Positions 51,435 to 61,063 of a stretch of 64,000 nt of DNA are shown here, piece by piece. Below the pieces are notes generated by a model. That model was not told where the DNA came from, did not search any database, and was given only the letters and a program-made list of their open reading frames with translations. Made by a program: the position numbers and the translations under genes. The stretch is from Streptomyces parvulus (lineage in GTDB: Bacteria; Actinomycetota; Actinomycetes; Streptomycetales; Streptomycetaceae). The first letter of the stretch is position 1. Each line of letters opens with the position of its first letter. The DNA lies in the NCBI RefSeq assembly GCF_014648855.1, contig NZ_BMRX01000007.1, positions 124,001-188,000 of the forward strand, in the 5' to 3' direction.

Positions 51435-53918
51435 TCAGCGGCGGGGCAGGGTCAGTTCGCACCAGACGGTCTTGCCGGTCCGGGTCCGGCTCGCACCCCA
51501 CTCGCGGGCCAGGGTGCTCACCACGCGCAGCCCCCGCCCGGCCTCGTCCAGCGGCCCGGCGGCCTTGAGCGCGGGCAGCTCGTGGTCGTCGTCGTCCACC
51601 TCGCACAGCAGCGTGTCCGCCCGCACCAGGCGCAGCACCACGGGCCGGGTGCGGGAGTGCCGCAGGGCGTTGGTGACGAGTTCGCCGACCAGCAGCTCGG
51701 CCGCGGCGGCCTGCTTTCCGAGGCCCCAGTCGTGGAGCTGCTCGCGGACCGCCGCGCGGGCCCGGCCGGCCTCCGCGGGGTCGAGGGCGAGCCGCCACTC
51801 GGCGACGGCGTCGGGCTCGACGCCGCGCAGCCGCGTCATCAGCAGGGCGACGTCGTCCTTGCGGCCGCCGCGGGCGCCGAGCGCGCGGATGACGGTGTCG
51901 CAGGCATCGTCCATGGACGCGGCCGGGTGGGCCGCGGACTCGCACAGGGTGGCGAGGCCGACACCGATGTCCTCGCCCCGCATCTCCACCAGCCCGTCGG
52001 TGCACATCACCAGCCGGTCGCCCGGCTCCACCGGCACCCGCACCGACTCGAAGGGCACCCCTCCGACGCCGATCGGCGCACCGGTGGGCAGGTCGATCAG
52101 CTCGCTGCCGCCGTCGGCGGCGCGCACCAGGACGGGCGGGATGTGGCCGGCGTTGGCGAGGTGGAGTTCCCCGGCGACGGGGTCGTAGACGGCGTACAGG
52201 CAGGTGGCGAGGTGGGTGTCGCCGAGCCGCTGGGCGAGGTCGTCGAGCTTGCGCAGCAGCTGGGCGGGCGGCAGGTCGAGGCCGGCCATGGTCTGCACAG
52301 CGGTGCGCAACTGGCCCATCATCGCCGCCGAGTTGAGCCCGTGGCCCATGACGTCCCCGACGACGAGGGCGGTGCGGGCGCCCGGCAGCTTCACCGCGTC
52401 GAACCAGTCGCCGCCGACGCGGCCGAGGAGGGTGCCGGGCAGGTAGCGGGTGGCGATGTCGCAGCCGGCCATGCGGTCGGGGATGTGCGGCAGCATGCTG
52501 TCCTGGAGCGTCTCGGCGACGTTCTCCTGGTACGTGTACATGCGTGCGTTGTCGAGCACGAGCCCGGCGCGGGCGGCGAGTTCGGCGCCGGTCACCCGGT
52601 CCATGTCGTTGAAGACGGGCCGCTCGGGATGGCGCAGCAGGATCATGAAGCCGAGGACGACCTGGCGTGCCTTGAGGGGCACGAGCAGCATCGACCGGCC
52701 GGTGATCAGCGGGCGGATGTCCCGCTTCTCGAACTGCGAGGCGACGGCGTGCCCCATCTCCTCGGTGACGCGCGGCACCAGGACCGGTTCGCCACTGGTC
52801 ATGCACTGGAAGAAGGGGGTGTGCGCCGGGAAGGGCATGGCCTCGCCGACGGGTACGACGTCGTCCCAGCGGCCGGGTTCGTCGGTGTGCTCCAGGGCGA
52901 CCCGGTGCCACATCGTCGTCGTGTCGGGCACGCCGTCGGGGAAGCCCTCGCCGGCCACGACCTGTTCGCGCAGATAGGTGCCGGCGACGTCGGTGAAGCG
53001 CGGGACCACCGCTCTGCTCACCTCGCCGATGGTCCGGGCGAGGTCGAGGGAGGTGCCGATGCGTCCGCTGACCTCGTTGAGGAACTCCAGGCGTTCGCGG
53101 ACGGCGGCGTACTCCAGGTCCTCGGCGTCCTCGGCCTCGTCGCGCAGGTCGTCCGGGACCGGTTCGCCTGCGGCGAGCGCGCGGGCGGCCCGTTCGCGCC
53201 GCGCCTTGCGCTCGGCACGCCGGGGAACGCCCCAGTCGGGGGTGACGGGCACGCGATCGCTCTGGCTGAACTCCAGTACGGGATAGCCCAGTTCGAGGAC
53301 CTGCGCGACGATGCGGGCGCTCTCGCCGACGCTCATGCTGGGCAGGATCTCGGGGAGGCGGCGGGCGAGTTCTTCGGCGCCGGGGAAGTCGGTGTGGAGG
53401 GCGAATCCGGGCGCGATCCGCTCCGCCGAGGCGGCCCCGGCGCCGCCGTCGGCGCGGTCCCCGCGCAGCCCCTCGGCGTCGGCGGCGAGCACCAGCAGCC
53501 GCTCGGGGCCGGGTCCCACCAGGGGGTAGGCCCACCAGAGCACGTCGACGCGGCGGGCGGCCGGCACGGTCAGCCGGGCCCGGCCCGCCGCCGGGTAGGA
53601 GAGGCGTCCGTCGAGGGAGGACTCCAGGCCGGGTCCGAGGCCGTCGTAGTCGGCGTACGCGTCGTAGGAGGCGTCGTCGGCGGCGGTTCCGGGGAGCACC
53701 CCGGTGACGGGCAGGAGGTCGGGCGCCGGACGGCCGACGGCCTCCTGTCTGGGCAGCCGGAACAGGCGCCGTGCGCCGCTGCTCCAGTGGGAGACCAGTC
53801 CGTCGCGGTCCACGACGACGACGGCCAGCGGGACACGGCCGGTCACGGGGTCGGGCGGCGGGGCGCCGCGTCCGGCCGGGCGGCCGTGAGATGTGTCCCG
53901 TTCGGTGCCATGGTCCAT
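51435..53918 (-). CDS. Multidomain SpoIIE-type PP2C phosphatase with PAS/GAF and histidine-kinase-like ATPase domains
   Basis: An 827-residue cytoplasmic signalling protein. Residues ~30-130 are PAS-like (PLAVVVVDRDGLVSHWSSGARRLF). Residues ~310-490 are GAF-like (FLNEVSGRIGTSLDLARTIGEVSRAVVPRFTDVA). Residues ~510-690 are PP2C/SpoIIE (GGDWFDAVKLPGARTALVVGDVMGHG with metal Asps, and CTDGLVE). The C-terminal ~130 are an RsbW-like ATPase (LLVGELVTNALRHS, GRGLRVV). Such proteins are integrated anti-sigma/phosphatase regulators in Streptomyces, typically acting on SpoIIAA-like antagonists of SigB-type factors. ATG 53918 behind GGGAGGG. Confidence 0.92.
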   Translation of the reverse strand: MDHGTERDTSHGRPAGRGAPPPDPVTGRVPLAVVVVDRDGLVSHWSSGARRLFRLPRQEAVGRPAPDLLPVTGVLPGTAADDASYDAYADYDGLGPGLESSLDGRLSYPAAGRARLTVPAARRVDVLWWAYPLVGPGPERLLVLAADAEGLRGDRADGGAGAASAERIAPGFALHTDFPGAEELARRLPEILPSMSVGESARIVAQVLELGYPVLEFSQSDRVPVTPDWGVPRRAERKARRERAARALAAGEPVPDDLRDEAEDAEDLEYAAVRERLEFLNEVSGRIGTSLDLARTIGEVSRAVVPRFTDVAGTYLREQVVAGEGFPDGVPDTTTMWHRVALEHTDEPGRWDDVVPVGEAMPFPAHTPFFQCMTSGEPVLVPRVTEEMGHAVASQFEKRDIRPLITGRSMLLVPLKARQVVLGFMILLRHPERPVFNDMDRVTGAELAARAGLVLDNARMYTYQENVAETLQDSMLPHIPDRMAGCDIATRYLPGTLLGRVGGDWFDAVKLPGARTALVVGDVMGHGLNSAAMMGQLRTAVQTMAGLDLPPAQLLRKLDDLAQRLGDTHLATCLYAVYDPVAGELHLANAGHIPPVLVRAADGGSELIDLPTGAPIGVGGVPFESVRVPVEPGDRLVMCTDGLVEMRGEDIGVGLATLCESAAHPAASMDDACDTVIRALGARGGRKDDVALLMTRLRGVEPDAVAEWRLALDPAEAGRARAAVREQLHDWGLGKQAAAAELLVGELVTNALRHSRTRPVVLRLVRADTLLCEVDDDDHELPALKAAGPLDEAGRGLRVVSTLAREWGASRTRTGKTVWCELTLPRR

Positions 53919-54066
53919 GGCGTCAGGCCCTCCCTGCCCACGGCTCCGCAAGATCTGAGTAGCCGTCACCACCGTACGGCGGCGCCCGGTGACCATGTGC
54001 CGCAACGGGGGAATTGGTGGCGCGCAAACGCACCGGCGCGCGCGCCCGCGCGCCGGTGGGCGGGTC

Positions 54067-56466
54067 TCAGTCCTCGTGCCCGAGCTGGAGGTCGCGCTCG
54101 GTGCGGCCGCCGCCGGCCACCTGGAGCACGGTGGCGACCGGCGGGTATCCGGCCGCGATGACCGTGTACTCGCCGGACGAGAGGTCGACGAACCGGAAGG
54201 TGCCGTCGGGGCCGGTGGTCAGGGTGTCGACGACGTTGCCGGCCGCGTCGAGCAGGGTCACGCGCGCGTCCTCCACGACGCGTCCGCCGCTCGCCCGCAC
54301 GGTGCCGCGCAGCACGGCGCCGCCGGCCAGTTCGACGTCCTGGCGGGTCTCGCGGGAGGCCTGGACGCTGACGGGCAGGGCGGCCGGGCGGAAGGCGGGC
54401 GCGCTCGCGGCGAGGGTGTACTCGCCGGCCACCAGCTCGGTGATGACGTACCCGCCCTCGCGCCCGCTGCGGGTGGTGGCGACGACCTCGCCGTGGACGT
54501 TGGTGAGGGTGACGGTCGCGTCGCGCACGGGGCTGCCGTCGGCGGTGAACACGCCGCCCGCCAGGCGGCCCGCGCCGCCGAGGACGACGTCCAGTTCGAC
54601 CGGGCGTTCGCCGACGGTCACGGAGACGGCCTGCGGCTGGTGGCCGCCGGCCGCGGCGATCAGGACGTACGCGCCGGAGCCGGGCGTGGCGAGGGCGTAG
54701 CGTCCGTCGTCGCCGCTGGCGCCCCGGCCGATCTGCTGTCCGCCGACGTCGATGAGGGTGAGCGCGGCACGGGGTACGACGGTGCCGTCGGGGTGCTGCA
54801 CGGTGCCGCAGACGGGGATGCCGCCGGCATACGGCGCGCGGGCCTGCGGGACCTGGGCGGTGGACTGCGCGGTCTCCGGCTCGGTGACGGGGGTGTTGTG
54901 GGACACCAGTGGTTTCTCCTTGAGGAAGAGGGCGATGAGCAGTCCGAGGACGAGCACCGGCACCAGGTAGAGGAAGATCCGCGGCATGGCGTCGGCGTAC
55001 GCCCCGATGTAGGCGTCGCGCAGCGCCGGGGGCAGGGAGTGGACGAGCTGTGGGGTGATGGCCTCGGCGTCCGGCAGTCCGGCCCCGGCCTCGGCGGGGA
55101 CGCGGTCGGCCAGGGCGTCGGTGAGCCGGTCGGCGAAGAGGGTGCCGAAGATGGCGGCGCCCACGCTGCCGCCGATCTGCCGGAAGTAGTTGTTGGCGCT
55201 GGTGGCCGTGCCGAGGTCGGCGGGGCGCACGGAGTTCTGCACGGCGAGGACCAGGACGGGCATCACCATGCCGATGCCGGCGCCGAGGACGGCCATCCAG
55301 ATGCTGTAGTTCAGCCGGGAGGTGTCCTCGTCGAGCCGGGAGAGCAGCCACATGCCGACGACGGACAGGGCGCTGCCGAGGATCGGGTGGGAGCGGTAGT
55401 GCCCGGTGCGGCTGATGAGCTGCCCGGAGGCGATCGAGGCGACGACGATGCCGCCCATCATGGGCAGCATCAGCAGCCCGGACTCGGTGGCGCTGGCGCC
55501 GTCGACCATCTGGAGGAAGGTCGGCAGGTAGCTGGCGGCGCCGAACAGGGCGACGCCGACGACGAGGCCGACCAGGCCGGTGACGTTGAAGACGGAGTCC
55601 CGGAACAGCCGCAGCGGGATGATCGGTTCGGGCGCGAAGCGCTCGGCGACCAGGAAGAGGACGGTGGACGCGGCGGCTCCGGCGGCGAGTCCGAGGATGA
55701 CCTTCGAGCCCCACGCGTACTCGGTCCCGCCCCAACTGGTCAGCAGTACCAGGCAGGTGGAGGCCGCGGCGAGCAGCAGGGCGCCCAGGACGTCCAGGCG
55801 GGCCTTGACCCGTGGCCTGGGCAGCTTCAGGACGACGGCGACGACGGCCATGGTGACGAGGCCGAACGGCACGTTGATGTAGAAGCACCAGCGCCAGGAG
55901 AGGTGGTCGGTGAAGTAGCCGCCGAGCAGGGGGCCGGCCACGGAGGCGAGTCCGAAGGCGGCGCCGATCAGACCCATGAAGCGGCCGCGTTCGCGGGGCG
56001 GGACGATGTCCGCGATGATCGCCTGCACGCCGATCATCAGGCCGCCCGCGCCGACGCCCTGGACGGCGCGGAAGGCGATCAGCTGGTCCATGGTCTGCGC
56101 GCGCCCGGCGAGTGCGGACCCGACGACGAAGACCAGGATGGCGAACTGGAAGACGCCTTTGCGTCCGAAGAGGTCGCCGAGCTTGCCGTAGATCGGCAGG
56201 CCGACGGTGGAGGTGAGCAGGTAGGCGGTGATCGCCCAGGACATCTTGTCCAGGCCGTGCAGCTCGCCGACGATCTTCGGCAGCGCGGTGGCGACGATCA
56301 TCTGCTCCAGCGCCGCGAGCAGCAGCGCGAGCATCAGTCCGACGAAGACCAGACGCACCCGGCGCGGACTGAGCGCCGCGTCCGGCTCCGGATCGGGCGT
56401 GGGTGGCAGCGGTGGCGCCTGGGGCGCGGTGACCGGCTCGTCCTGCACCAGAGTGATCCCGCCCAC
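54067..56466 (-). CDS. DHA2-type (14-helix) MFS drug exporter with three carboxypeptidase-regulatory-like repeats
   Basis: A 799-residue protein. Residues ~35-515 are a 14-helix DHA2 (EmrB/QacA) exporter, with [15 protein letters not shown] (motif A), motif [13 protein letters not shown], and the [20 protein letters not shown] segment. After the last helix ([21 protein letters not shown]) follow three ~85-residue repeats of the CarboxypepD_reg/SdrD-like beta-sandwich type ([60 protein letters not shown]). DHA2 C termini are cytoplasmic, unlike the usual extracellular home of these domains. GTG 56466 with GGGGAGCGGGAC upstream. Confidence 0.93.
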   Translation of the reverse strand: MGGITLVQDEPVTAPQAPPLPPTPDPEPDAALSPRRVRLVFVGLMLALLLAALEQMIVATALPKIVGELHGLDKMSWAITAYLLTSTVGLPIYGKLGDLFGRKGVFQFAILVFVVGSALAGRAQTMDQLIAFRAVQGVGAGGLMIGVQAIIADIVPPRERGRFMGLIGAAFGLASVAGPLLGGYFTDHLSWRWCFYINVPFGLVTMAVVAVVLKLPRPRVKARLDVLGALLLAAASTCLVLLTSWGGTEYAWGSKVILGLAAGAAASTVLFLVAERFAPEPIIPLRLFRDSVFNVTGLVGLVVGVALFGAASYLPTFLQMVDGASATESGLLMLPMMGGIVVASIASGQLISRTGHYRSHPILGSALSVVGMWLLSRLDEDTSRLNYSIWMAVLGAGIGMVMPVLVLAVQNSVRPADLGTATSANNYFRQIGGSVGAAIFGTLFADRLTDALADRVPAEAGAGLPDAEAITPQLVHSLPPALRDAYIGAYADAMPRIFLYLVPVLVLGLLIALFLKEKPLVSHNTPVTEPETAQSTAQVPQARAPYAGGIPVCGTVQHPDGTVVPRAALTLIDVGGQQIGRGASGDDGRYALATPGSGAYVLIAAAGGHQPQAVSVTVGERPVELDVVLGGAGRLAGGVFTADGSPVRDATVTLTNVHGEVVATTRSGREGGYVITELVAGEYTLAASAPAFRPAALPVSVQASRETRQDVELAGGAVLRGTVRASGGRVVEDARVTLLDAAGNVVDTLTTGPDGTFRFVDLSSGEYTVIAAGYPPVATVLQVAGGGRTERDLQLGHED

Positions 56467-56497
56467 GTCCCGCTCCCCTCGTCACACCTGCTCACAA

Positions 56498-56516
56498 TTG
56501 CCGCCTGAGGCGACAA
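56498..56516. promoter_or_regulatory. Inverted repeat upstream of the MFS exporter
   Basis: TTGCCGCC (56498-56505), spacer TGA, GGCGACAA (56509-56516): eight-base arms with one mismatch, about 32 bases before the exporter start. The form fits a TetR- or MarR-type operator. No such regulator gene is adjacent. Confidence 0.4.
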
Positions 56517-56652
56517 CTGCGAACAAGTGCGGCGAGTTACGGAAAAGCGGCGCATTCCACCGGAGATCACTCGAACCGGTGAGTCGGCCAACGACCGCGC
56601 GGCGCTTGCCTCTTGACGGCCGAGGAGGCGTGCGGCGGCGCGGGGGCCGGTA

Positions 56653-57099
56653 CTACGGCTTCTCGACCTCGGCGGCGAGCCGGGTGAGCATCGCGTCGTA
56701 GATCCGGGCGAGCCCCTTGGGCGCGAAGGTCTTCTCGAAGAAGCCGCCGACGCCGCCGGCGCCCTGCCAGGCGGTGTGGACGACCACCCGGGACTTCCCC
56801 TCGCCCGCGGGCGTGACCCGCCAGGTGGTGACCATCGAGGAGTTGCGGTCCTTCTCGACCAGCTCGCCGTCGGCCGGCTCGGTGACCTCCAGCAGGCAGT
56901 CGCGGACGCGCTTGCTGGTGGCCTGGAGCTTCCAGTGCACGAGGGTGCCCTCGCCGTCGCCGCCCTCGCGGACCTCGTACTCGCTGAAGTGCTCGGGGAG
57001 CAGCTTCTCGCGGGTTCCGCTGTAGTCGGCGAGGGTGTCGAACACCGTCTCCGCGTCCGCCGCGACGATCCGCTCCGTCTCCGCCTCGACCTGCGCCAT
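56653..57099 (-). CDS. SRPBCC family protein
   Basis: A 148-residue START/SRPBCC-fold protein. AQVEAETERIVAADAETVFDTLADY opens it; LQATSKRVRDCLLEVTEPADGELVEKD and VVVHTAWQGAGGVGGFFEKTFAPKGLARIYDAML close it. A hydrophobic-ligand pocket is expected; the ligand is unknown. ATG 57099 has GGAGGAA upstream. Its start faces the radical SAM gene. GvpZ carries a related domain type. Confidence 0.88.
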   Translation of the reverse strand: MAQVEAETERIVAADAETVFDTLADYSGTREKLLPEHFSEYEVREGGDGEGTLVHWKLQATSKRVRDCLLEVTEPADGELVEKDRNSSMVTTWRVTPAGEGKSRVVVHTAWQGAGGVGGFFEKTFAPKGLARIYDAMLTRLAAEVEKP

Positions 57100-57213
57100 C
57101 GGGTTCCTCCAGGGCCTGGTTCTCGGGGTCGGGGCAAGCCAACCACCCCGCCGCCCGGCCACCAAATCGGGGGGCGTGAAGCGGCCGCGCGCGACTGCGC
57201 CGCACGATCAAGG

Positions 57214-57225
57214 GAACACATGTTC
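57214..57225 (+). promoter_or_regulatory. LexA/SOS-type box GAACACATGTTC
   Basis: GAAC-ACAT-GTTC, matching the actinobacterial and Gram-positive LexA core GAAC-N4-GTTC exactly, 33 bases upstream of the radical SAM gene start and 115 bases from the divergent SRPBCC start. The following TATTGT (57226-57231) may be a -10 hexamer. No other GAAC-N4-GTTC match was noticed in intergenic DNA of this window. Confidence 0.6.
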
Positions 57226-57258
57226 TATTGTGTGGCCAGTACTACCGAGGAGGCGTCC

Positions 57259-58320
57259 ATGCGCTGGGAGAACCTCACCGACTCCGACCACACCCGGGCG
57301 GCCGACCCCGCGCTGTTCGGCGCGGACGCGGTGACCACCCGCACCTTCGACACGCCCGAGTTCCGCGGCGTCACCTTCCACGAGGTCCGGGCCCGCTCGA
57401 TCCTCAACCGCGTGCCGGGGGCCTCGCGGATGCCGTTCGAGTGGACCGTGAACCCCTACCGGGGCTGCACGCACGCGTGCGTCTACTGCTTCGCGAGGAA
57501 GACGCACAGCTACCTGGACCTCGACACGGGGCTCGGCTTCGACTCGCAGATCGTCGTCAAGGTGAACGCGCCCGAGCTGCTGCGCCGGCAGCTGGCGTCG
57601 CGCCGCTGGCAGGGCGAGCACGTGGCGATGGGCACCAACGTCGACTGCTACCAGCGCGCCGAGGGCCGCTACCGGCTGATGCCCGGCATCATCGACGCCC
57701 TCGCCGAGCGCGCCAACCCCTTCTCGATCCTGACCAAGGGCACCCTGATCCTGCGCGACCTGGACCGGCTGACGCGGGCGGCCCGGGTGACGGACGTGGG
57801 CATCTCGGTCTCGGTCGGCTTCACCGACACCGAGCTGTGGCGCACCGTGGAGCCGGGCACGCCGGCGCCGGAACGCCGGCTGGAGGTCGTACGGACCCTC
57901 GGTGAGCACGGCATCGGCTGCGGGGTCCTGATGGCGCCGGTGATCCCCTTCCTCGGCGACGAACCGGCCCAACTGCGCGCGACGGTGCGGGCGATCGCCG
58001 CCGCCGGGGCCACCTCGGTCACACCCCTCGTGCTGCACCTGCGCCCGGGGGCCCGCGAATGGTTCATGGCCTGGCTGGCGGAGCACCATCCGCACCTGGT
58101 GCGCCGGTACGAGCGGCTGTACGCGGAGGGGGCCTACGCCCCGAAGTGGTACCAGCGCCGGATCACCCGTCAGGTGCACGACCTGGCCCGCGAGTACGGC
58201 ATCGGCCCCGCCCGGGCGGGAATGCCCCGGCGGATCGCCGAGCCCGGTCCCGCGCCGGACGCCGGGGAAGCCACCGGGGCCGCCGCCACCACGGAGCCGG
58301 TCCAACTTTCGCTCATCTAG
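57259..58320 (+). CDS. Rv2578c-family radical SAM protein
   Basis: A 353-residue radical SAM enzyme. WTVNPYRGCTHACVYCFAR carries the CxxxCxxC cluster for the [4Fe-4S]/SAM site. TNVDCYQRAEGRYRLMPGIIDAL, FSILTKGTLILRDLDRL and VLMAPVIPFLGDEPAQL follow, as in the SplB-like (spore photoproduct lyase relative) branch. The group is known from M. tuberculosis Rv2578c, which I recall as LexA-regulated. Its substrate is unknown. ATG 57259 has AGGAGG with a short gap. It probably belongs to the DNA damage response. Confidence 0.92.
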   Translation: MRWENLTDSDHTRAADPALFGADAVTTRTFDTPEFRGVTFHEVRARSILNRVPGASRMPFEWTVNPYRGCTHACVYCFARKTHSYLDLDTGLGFDSQIVVKVNAPELLRRQLASRRWQGEHVAMGTNVDCYQRAEGRYRLMPGIIDALAERANPFSILTKGTLILRDLDRLTRAARVTDVGISVSVGFTDTELWRTVEPGTPAPERRLEVVRTLGEHGIGCGVLMAPVIPFLGDEPAQLRATVRAIAAAGATSVTPLVLHLRPGAREWFMAWLAEHHPHLVRRYERLYAEGAYAPKWYQRRITRQVHDLAREYGIGPARAGMPRRIAEPGPAPDAGEATGAAATTEPVQLSLI

Positions 58321-58473
58321 CAGCACTCGACGGCCTTCGGGGCATTCGAGGGCATCTTCCGGCCCAATCGGGTCACGTCGGTGCAGAAAGCGTTCTTCCG
58401 AGGGCGCTCGCCGGGACGATGCGGCGAGGACCGCGACCCGCGCGGACCGCAGCCGCCTTCTCCGGAGGACGCC

Positions 58474-60075
58474 ATGAGACAACGCGCAGCCGTGCTGTGC
58501 GGCGCCGCCGTCATCGCCGCCGGGAGTGTCACGGCCCTCCCCGCCGAGGCGAGCACGGCCCGTCCCGCCCGGACCCCGGCCGCCGCGCCCTCGGCGGACC
58601 TCCAGTGGCGGAAGTGCGCCACGGAGGACTACCCGACGCTCCAGTGCGCGTCCCTGAAGGTCCCGCTCGACCACGCGCGCCCGCGCGGGCGGCAGATCAC
58701 GCTCGCCCTGTCCCGGGTGCCGCACACCGCGGCGGCGTACCAGGGCCCGCTGCTGGTCAATCCCGGCGGCCCCGGCGGCAGCGGGCTGACGCTCGCCGGG
58801 TTCGTGGCGTCCTCGCTGCCCGCGAAGGTGGCCGCGCAGTACGACGTCGTCGGCTTCGACCCGCGCGGGGTGGGCCGCAGCAGCCCCGCCCTGGACTGCC
58901 GGCCCGGCCACTTCGACCCCGTGCGCCCCGACTCGCTGCCCGGCACGCCGCAGGCCGAGCGGGCCAACCTGGCGCGCGCGGAGGCCTTCGCCGACGCCTG
59001 CGGCGACCAGTACGCGGACGTCCTGCCGTACATCGACACGGTGAGCGCCGCGCGGGACGTGGACGCGATCCGGGCGGCGCTCGGCGCGGAGCGGATCAAC
59101 TACTTCGGCTACTCGTACGGGACCTATCTCGGCGCCGTCTACGCCAAGCTCTTCCCCGCGCGGGTGCGGCGGCTGGCCCTGGACTCCGTCGTCGGCCCGG
59201 ACGACGTCTGGTACGACGCCAACCTCAACCAGGACCTCGCCTTCAACGACCGGCACCGGGCGTTCCTGGCGTGGGTCGCCCGGCACGACGCGGCCTACGG
59301 GCTGGGCGGCGATCCGGAGCGGGTCGAGCGGGCGTGGTACGCGATGCGGGCGGCCCTGGCGAAGGAGCCCGCGGGCGGACGGGTCGGCGCCTCGGAGCTG
59401 GAGGACACCTTCATCCCGGGCGGCTACTACAACGGCTACTGGCCCTACCTCGCGGAGGCCTTCGCCGCCTACGCGAACGACGGGGACATCGGGCCGCTGG
59501 TCGAGGCGTACGAGAACTTCGGGGCCCAGGACGCGGCCGGGGACAACGGCTACAGCGTCTACACCGCCGTGCAGTGCCGCGACGCGGCCTGGCCGCGCGA
59601 CTGGGAGGAGTGGCGCGACGACCACTGGGGCCTGTACGAGAAGGCGCCGTTCATGGTCTGGAACAACGCCTGGTACAACGCGCCGTGCGCGTCCTGGCCG
59701 ACGGGTCCGCGCCGCCCGGTGGACGTCGCCAACCGCGATCTGCCGCCCGCGCTGCTGTTCCAGGCGACCGGCGACGCGGCCACCCCGTACGGGGGCGCGG
59801 TCGCCGCGCACCGGCTGCTGCGCGGCTCGGCCCTCGTCGTCGAGGAGGGCGGCGGGAACCACGGCATCACGCTGAGCGGCAACTCCTGCCTGGACGGGCA
59901 CCTGGCCGCCTACCTGGCCGACGGCACCGTGCCGGGCGGCCCCGGCGCGGCGGGCACGGGCGAACCGGACGCCGTGTGCGCGGCACTGCCCGAGCCGGAG
60001 CCGCTGGAGTCCAAGGCGGCGTCGACGTCCTCGCGCGGATCGACGCTGCACGGGCTGCTCGGCTTCCGCGGCTAG
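58474..60075 (+). CDS. Secreted alpha/beta-hydrolase (tripeptidyl aminopeptidase, SlpD/Tap type)
   Basis: A 533-residue secreted protein. Signal peptide: RQRAAVLCGAAVIAAGSVTALPAEA. Then the family layout: LLVNPGGPGGSGLTL (oxyanion), VVGFDPRGVGRS, NYFGYSYGTYLGAVYAKLFP (nucleophile Ser in G-x-S-Y-G), LLFQATGDAATPYGGAV (Asp region), and GGGNHGITLSGNSC (His). Streptomyces Tap and SlpD/E remove tripeptides from extracellular peptides. ATG 58474 behind CGGAGGACGCC. Ends without a clear hairpin before RidA. Confidence 0.94.
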   Translation: MRQRAAVLCGAAVIAAGSVTALPAEASTARPARTPAAAPSADLQWRKCATEDYPTLQCASLKVPLDHARPRGRQITLALSRVPHTAAAYQGPLLVNPGGPGGSGLTLAGFVASSLPAKVAAQYDVVGFDPRGVGRSSPALDCRPGHFDPVRPDSLPGTPQAERANLARAEAFADACGDQYADVLPYIDTVSAARDVDAIRAALGAERINYFGYSYGTYLGAVYAKLFPARVRRLALDSVVGPDDVWYDANLNQDLAFNDRHRAFLAWVARHDAAYGLGGDPERVERAWYAMRAALAKEPAGGRVGASELEDTFIPGGYYNGYWPYLAEAFAAYANDGDIGPLVEAYENFGAQDAAGDNGYSVYTAVQCRDAAWPRDWEEWRDDHWGLYEKAPFMVWNNAWYNAPCASWPTGPRRPVDVANRDLPPALLFQATGDAATPYGGAVAAHRLLRGSALVVEEGGGNHGITLSGNSCLDGHLAAYLADGTVPGGPGAAGTGEPDAVCAALPEPEPLESKAASTSSRGSTLHGLLGFRG

Positions 60076-60127
60076 CACGGGGGATCCTGCCGGGGGCGCT
60101 GTCGGTGCCGTGGGCCAGGATGGGCGT

Positions 60128-60526
60128 ATGACCGAGCCGACCAGGATCCACGCCCCCGACGGCGTCGCGCCCGCCGCCCAGTACTCCCATGTCGTCGTCG
60201 GCACCGGGCGGTTCGTGGCCGTCTCGGGTCAGCTCGCCCTCGACGAGGACGGCCGGTTGGTCGGCGTGGGCGACCCCGCCGCTCAGGCCCGCCAGGTCTT
60301 CGAGAACCTGCGCCGGTGCCTGGCCGCGGCGGGCGCCGGTTTCGGCGACGTGGTGAAGCTGACGTACTTCGTCACGGACATGGCGCACATGGACGCGATC
60401 CGCGCCGCTCGCGCCGCGCACATACCCGGCGACCGGCTGCCGGCCGCGTCGGCCGTGCAGGTGTCCGCGCTGGTCCGGCCGGAGTTCCTGATGGAGATCG
60501 AGGCCTTCGCGGTGGTGGCGCCGTGA
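60128..60526 (+). CDS. RidA family protein
   Basis: A 132-residue RidA/YjgF-type protein. YSHVVVGTGRFVAVSGQLALDEDG, ARQVFENLRRCLAAAGAGFGDVVKLTYFVTDMA and LPAASAVQVSALVRPEFLMEIEAFAVV fit the family. The catalytic Arg (R105 in E. coli) is not at the usual S/T-R-x-(A/C)-V position in an obvious way, so imine deaminase activity is uncertain. ATG 60128. GNAT follows with a 4-base overlap. Confidence 0.9.
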   Translation: MTEPTRIHAPDGVAPAAQYSHVVVGTGRFVAVSGQLALDEDGRLVGVGDPAAQARQVFENLRRCLAAAGAGFGDVVKLTYFVTDMAHMDAIRAARAAHIPGDRLPAASAVQVSALVRPEFLMEIEAFAVVAP

Positions 60527-61050
60527 GCGGGCCGCTGGTGCGGGAGATGACCCGCGCCGACTGCGAGCGGGTGGCCCTCATCCGCGTGCGGGGCTGGCGG
60601 ACCGCGTACCGGGGCCTGGTCCCGCAGGTGTACCTGGACGGCATGGACCCCGCCGGCGACGCCGAGCGGCGCCGCGTCCTGTTCGACGGCGCACCGGCGG
60701 GGGTGGAGAACCTGGTCGCCGAGGACGAGCGCGGCGAGGTCGTCGGCTGGGCCTGCCACGGTCCCTACCGGGACGGTCAACGGGCCACGGAGGAAGCCGA
60801 GTTGTACGCGATCTACGTGGACCCGGAGCGGCTCGGCGCGGGCGTCGGGCAGGCCCTGATCCGGGAGTCCACGCGCCGGTGCGCGGCGGCGGGGCACCGG
60901 CGGATGCTGCTGTGGGTGCTGCGGGACAACACCCGCGCCCGGCGCTTCTACGAACGGGCGGGTTTCCGGTTCGACGGCACCGAGGAGCCGTTCCTGGTGG
61001 AGGGCGTCGAGGTGCCCGAGGTGCGGTATGCCGCCGACCTGGCCGGCTGA
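60523..61050 (+). CDS. GNAT N-acetyltransferase
   Basis: A 175-residue acetyltransferase. VREMTRADCERVALIRVRGWRTAYRGLVPQVYLDGM is the start typical of this actinobacterial type. ELYAIYVDPERLGAGVGQALI carries the acetyl-CoA loop (R/Q-x-x-G-x-G/A variant), and LLWVLRDNTRARRFYERAGFRFDG is the late motif. Substrate unknown. GTG 60523 overlaps the RidA stop, so they are coupled. Converges on the HEAT gene 13 bases away. Confidence 0.93.
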   Translation: MSGPLVREMTRADCERVALIRVRGWRTAYRGLVPQVYLDGMDPAGDAERRRVLFDGAPAGVENLVAEDERGEVVGWACHGPYRDGQRATEEAELYAIYVDPERLGAGVGQALIRESTRRCAAAGHRRMLLWVLRDNTRARRFYERAGFRFDGTEEPFLVEGVEVPEVRYAADLAG

Positions 61051-61063
61051 ACCGGCCGGCGGC

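Noticed and set aside
60128..60526. RidA called as imine deaminase with certainty
   Set aside because: The catalytic Arg could not be placed by eye, so only family membership is claimed.
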